Assembly (NCBI GenBank): GCA_031263435.1
Contig: JAISFT010000007.1
Coordinates: 1 to 5,351, forward strand
Direction of reading: 5' to 3'
Source of the DNA: Treponema sp.
GTDB lineage: Bacteria; Spirochaetota; Spirochaetia; Treponematales; Breznakiellaceae
Length of the DNA: 5,351 nucleotides
The position numbers and the translations under genes were made by a program. The notes beneath the pieces were generated by a model. The model did no database searches and was not told the origin of the DNA. It saw nothing but the letters and a program-made list of their open reading frames with translations. Shown here piece after piece: positions 4,502-5,351 of the stretch; within the stretch, counting starts at the first letter, position 1; each line of letters starts with the position of its first letter.

Positions 4502-5110
4502 ATGACCATTGTAAACATTAAGCCCGGAAAAGATGGGGATACCATACGGCTTGAACTGGCCGATGGTTCCCTTTTTTCGTTTAAGCCCTGTTACCTGGAA
4601 GCTGTTTCGTTTGATGACAGCCGTTATGCGCCGGGAGCAGAGATCAGCCCCGATGAAGAAGAAAGTTTCCGCTTCGCCTCCTCCTGTCTGCGGGGAGAAA
4701 GGGCCGCGCTCCGCCTGGTCAGCCGGGCGGAACAGACCAGTTTCGGCCTCCAGCGCAAACTGGAAAAGGCCGGGTACTCCCCGTCCTGCGTCAAAGCGGT
4801 CCTTGCCCGGCTGCAGGAACTAAACATCGTCGACGATTCACGCTATGCACAGATCTGGCTGCAGGCCCGCCTGACCCGCCATGCGGAAGGCCCCCGGCGG
4901 CTCCTGGCCGCCCTCCGCAGCCGGGGCATCTCCCGTCAGGCCGCGGGGACAGCCCTGGAGGCGGTCCTGAACCCCGCTGCGGAAAAAGTTTTGCTGGATA
5001 ACTTCCTCAAAAAAAAACGGCTCCCGGAGGACACATCACGGATCACAGCAATTCTAAAACAGGCGGGCTTTTCCCCCGATCTTATCCGGGATTACCGTGA
5101 AAATAATTGA
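4502..5110 (+). CDS. recX: RecX-family regulator of RecA
   Basis: RecX binds RecA filaments and usually inhibits or modulates their activity. The product has 202 residues. The N-terminal 55 or so residues are a small beta-rich lead ([15 protein letters not shown]), followed by the family's three-helix repeats: [20 protein letters not shown] (68-87), then the hallmark region from [17 protein letters not shown] (91-107) into [17 protein letters not shown] (108-124), and a later repeat [15 protein letters not shown] (130-144). The C-terminal repeat [17 protein letters not shown] is also visible. ATG 4502 has GGAG three bases upstream, a short spacing. Codons for KKK at residues 170-172 form a run of nine A (5009-5017). 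It follows rpsI after 73 bases of hairpin-rich DNA and overlaps the next gene by 14 bp. Confidence 0.92.
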   Translation: MTIVNIKPGKDGDTIRLELADGSLFSFKPCYLEAVSFDDSRYAPGAEISPDEEESFRFASSCLRGERAALRLVSRAEQTSFGLQRKLEKAGYSPSCVKAVLARLQELNIVDDSRYAQIWLQARLTRHAEGPRRLLAALRSRGISRQAAGTALEAVLNPAAEKVLLDNFLKKKRLPEDTSRITAILKQAGFSPDLIRDYRENN

Positions 5111-5351
5111 ACCGCCGGAACACGATACCCAACCTGACGCGGCCGCACTGCACGTTACCGTAAGCGGACGGGTCCAGGGCGTCGGCTTCCGGCATTCCTG
5201 CTATGTCGAAGCCCGGCGCCTTGGCTTAAAAGGCTGGGTACGGAACACCCCGGACGGAGACGTGGAACTGTGGGTAGAAGGCCCTTCCGGGGAAGCCCTT
5301 GAGGCCATGCTGCAATGGCTCCACCGGGGCCCCCCGTATGCCCGGGTCGAC
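5097..5351 (+). CDS. acyP: Acylphosphatase, 3'-truncated by window edge
   Basis: Acylphosphatase hydrolyses the carboxyl-phosphate bond of small acyl phosphates in the cytoplasm. Starting at GTG 5097, 85 codons are visible and open to the last base. The family signature [19 protein letters not shown] (24-42) contains the phosphate-binding loop and catalytic Arg32. [17 protein letters not shown] (46-62) contains catalytic Asn50. The [14 protein letters not shown] segment matches the later GP..A.V region, so only about 15-20 residues should be missing. Codons 1-17 precede the domain and lack homology, so a later start is possible, but no good in-frame alternative precedes the core. The GTG start overlaps recX by 14 bp, suggesting coupled translation. 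A HypF N-terminus was considered and is less likely because the FRP motif after VQGVGF is absent. Confidence 0.88.
   Translation, partial: MKIIEPPEHDTQPDAAALHVTVSGRVQGVGFRHSCYVEARRLGLKGWVRNTPDGDVELWVEGPSGEALEAMLQWLHRGPPYARVD

Noticed and set aside
3913..4545. Minus-strand frame of 210 codons opposite rpsI
   Set aside because: A shadow of rpsI, whose conserved S9 sequence on the plus strand is unambiguous.

Overview
The window is GC-rich bacterial DNA, densely coding and entirely on the plus strand. The order rplM-rpsI-recX, a PcrA-type helicase with a C-terminal Tudor-like domain, and the overall protein flavour suggest a spirochaete. A GC-rich, non-pathogenic Treponema relative, such as the termite-gut lineage, is my best guess. 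It rests on recall of gene order and protein style, not on a search.

Positions 1-2630 form one translational unit. The 3' two-thirds of a UvrD/PcrA superfamily 1 DNA helicase is open at the window start. It overlaps by 4 bp (TTGA) a 311-residue protein that I cannot name. That protein looks like the front of a class III (GSA-type) aminotransferase whose PLP-binding signatures have been lost. The helicase carries three low-complexity insertions, and two of them are built from tandem DNA repeats. One set consists of three back-to-back 12-bp perfect palindromes.

Positions 2631-2949 hold no credible gene. Most of this stretch is a string of perfect hairpins with a three-way-junction-like fold in the middle. 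It is either a transcription-termination and structured RNA region or a copy of a dispersed intergenic repeat.

Positions 2950-3481 hold two small membrane proteins of unknown function, with a duplicated ribosome-binding site between them.

Positions 3478-4428 hold a possible promoter and the ribosomal protein pair L13 (rplM) and S9 (rpsI). The rplM frame has an in-frame TAG at codon 120. The following 22 codons are an intact, highly conserved L13 C-terminus ending in TAA, for a total of 142 codons, the usual family length. This is the most striking observation in the window.

Positions 4429-5351 hold a GC-rich hairpin region, then recX, a modulator of RecA. recX overlaps by 14 bp a GTG-initiated acylphosphatase gene that runs off the window end. 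Helicase and RecX both belong to DNA recombination and repair. L13 and S9 are housekeeping translation genes. The acylphosphatase appears translationally coupled to recX without an obvious functional link.
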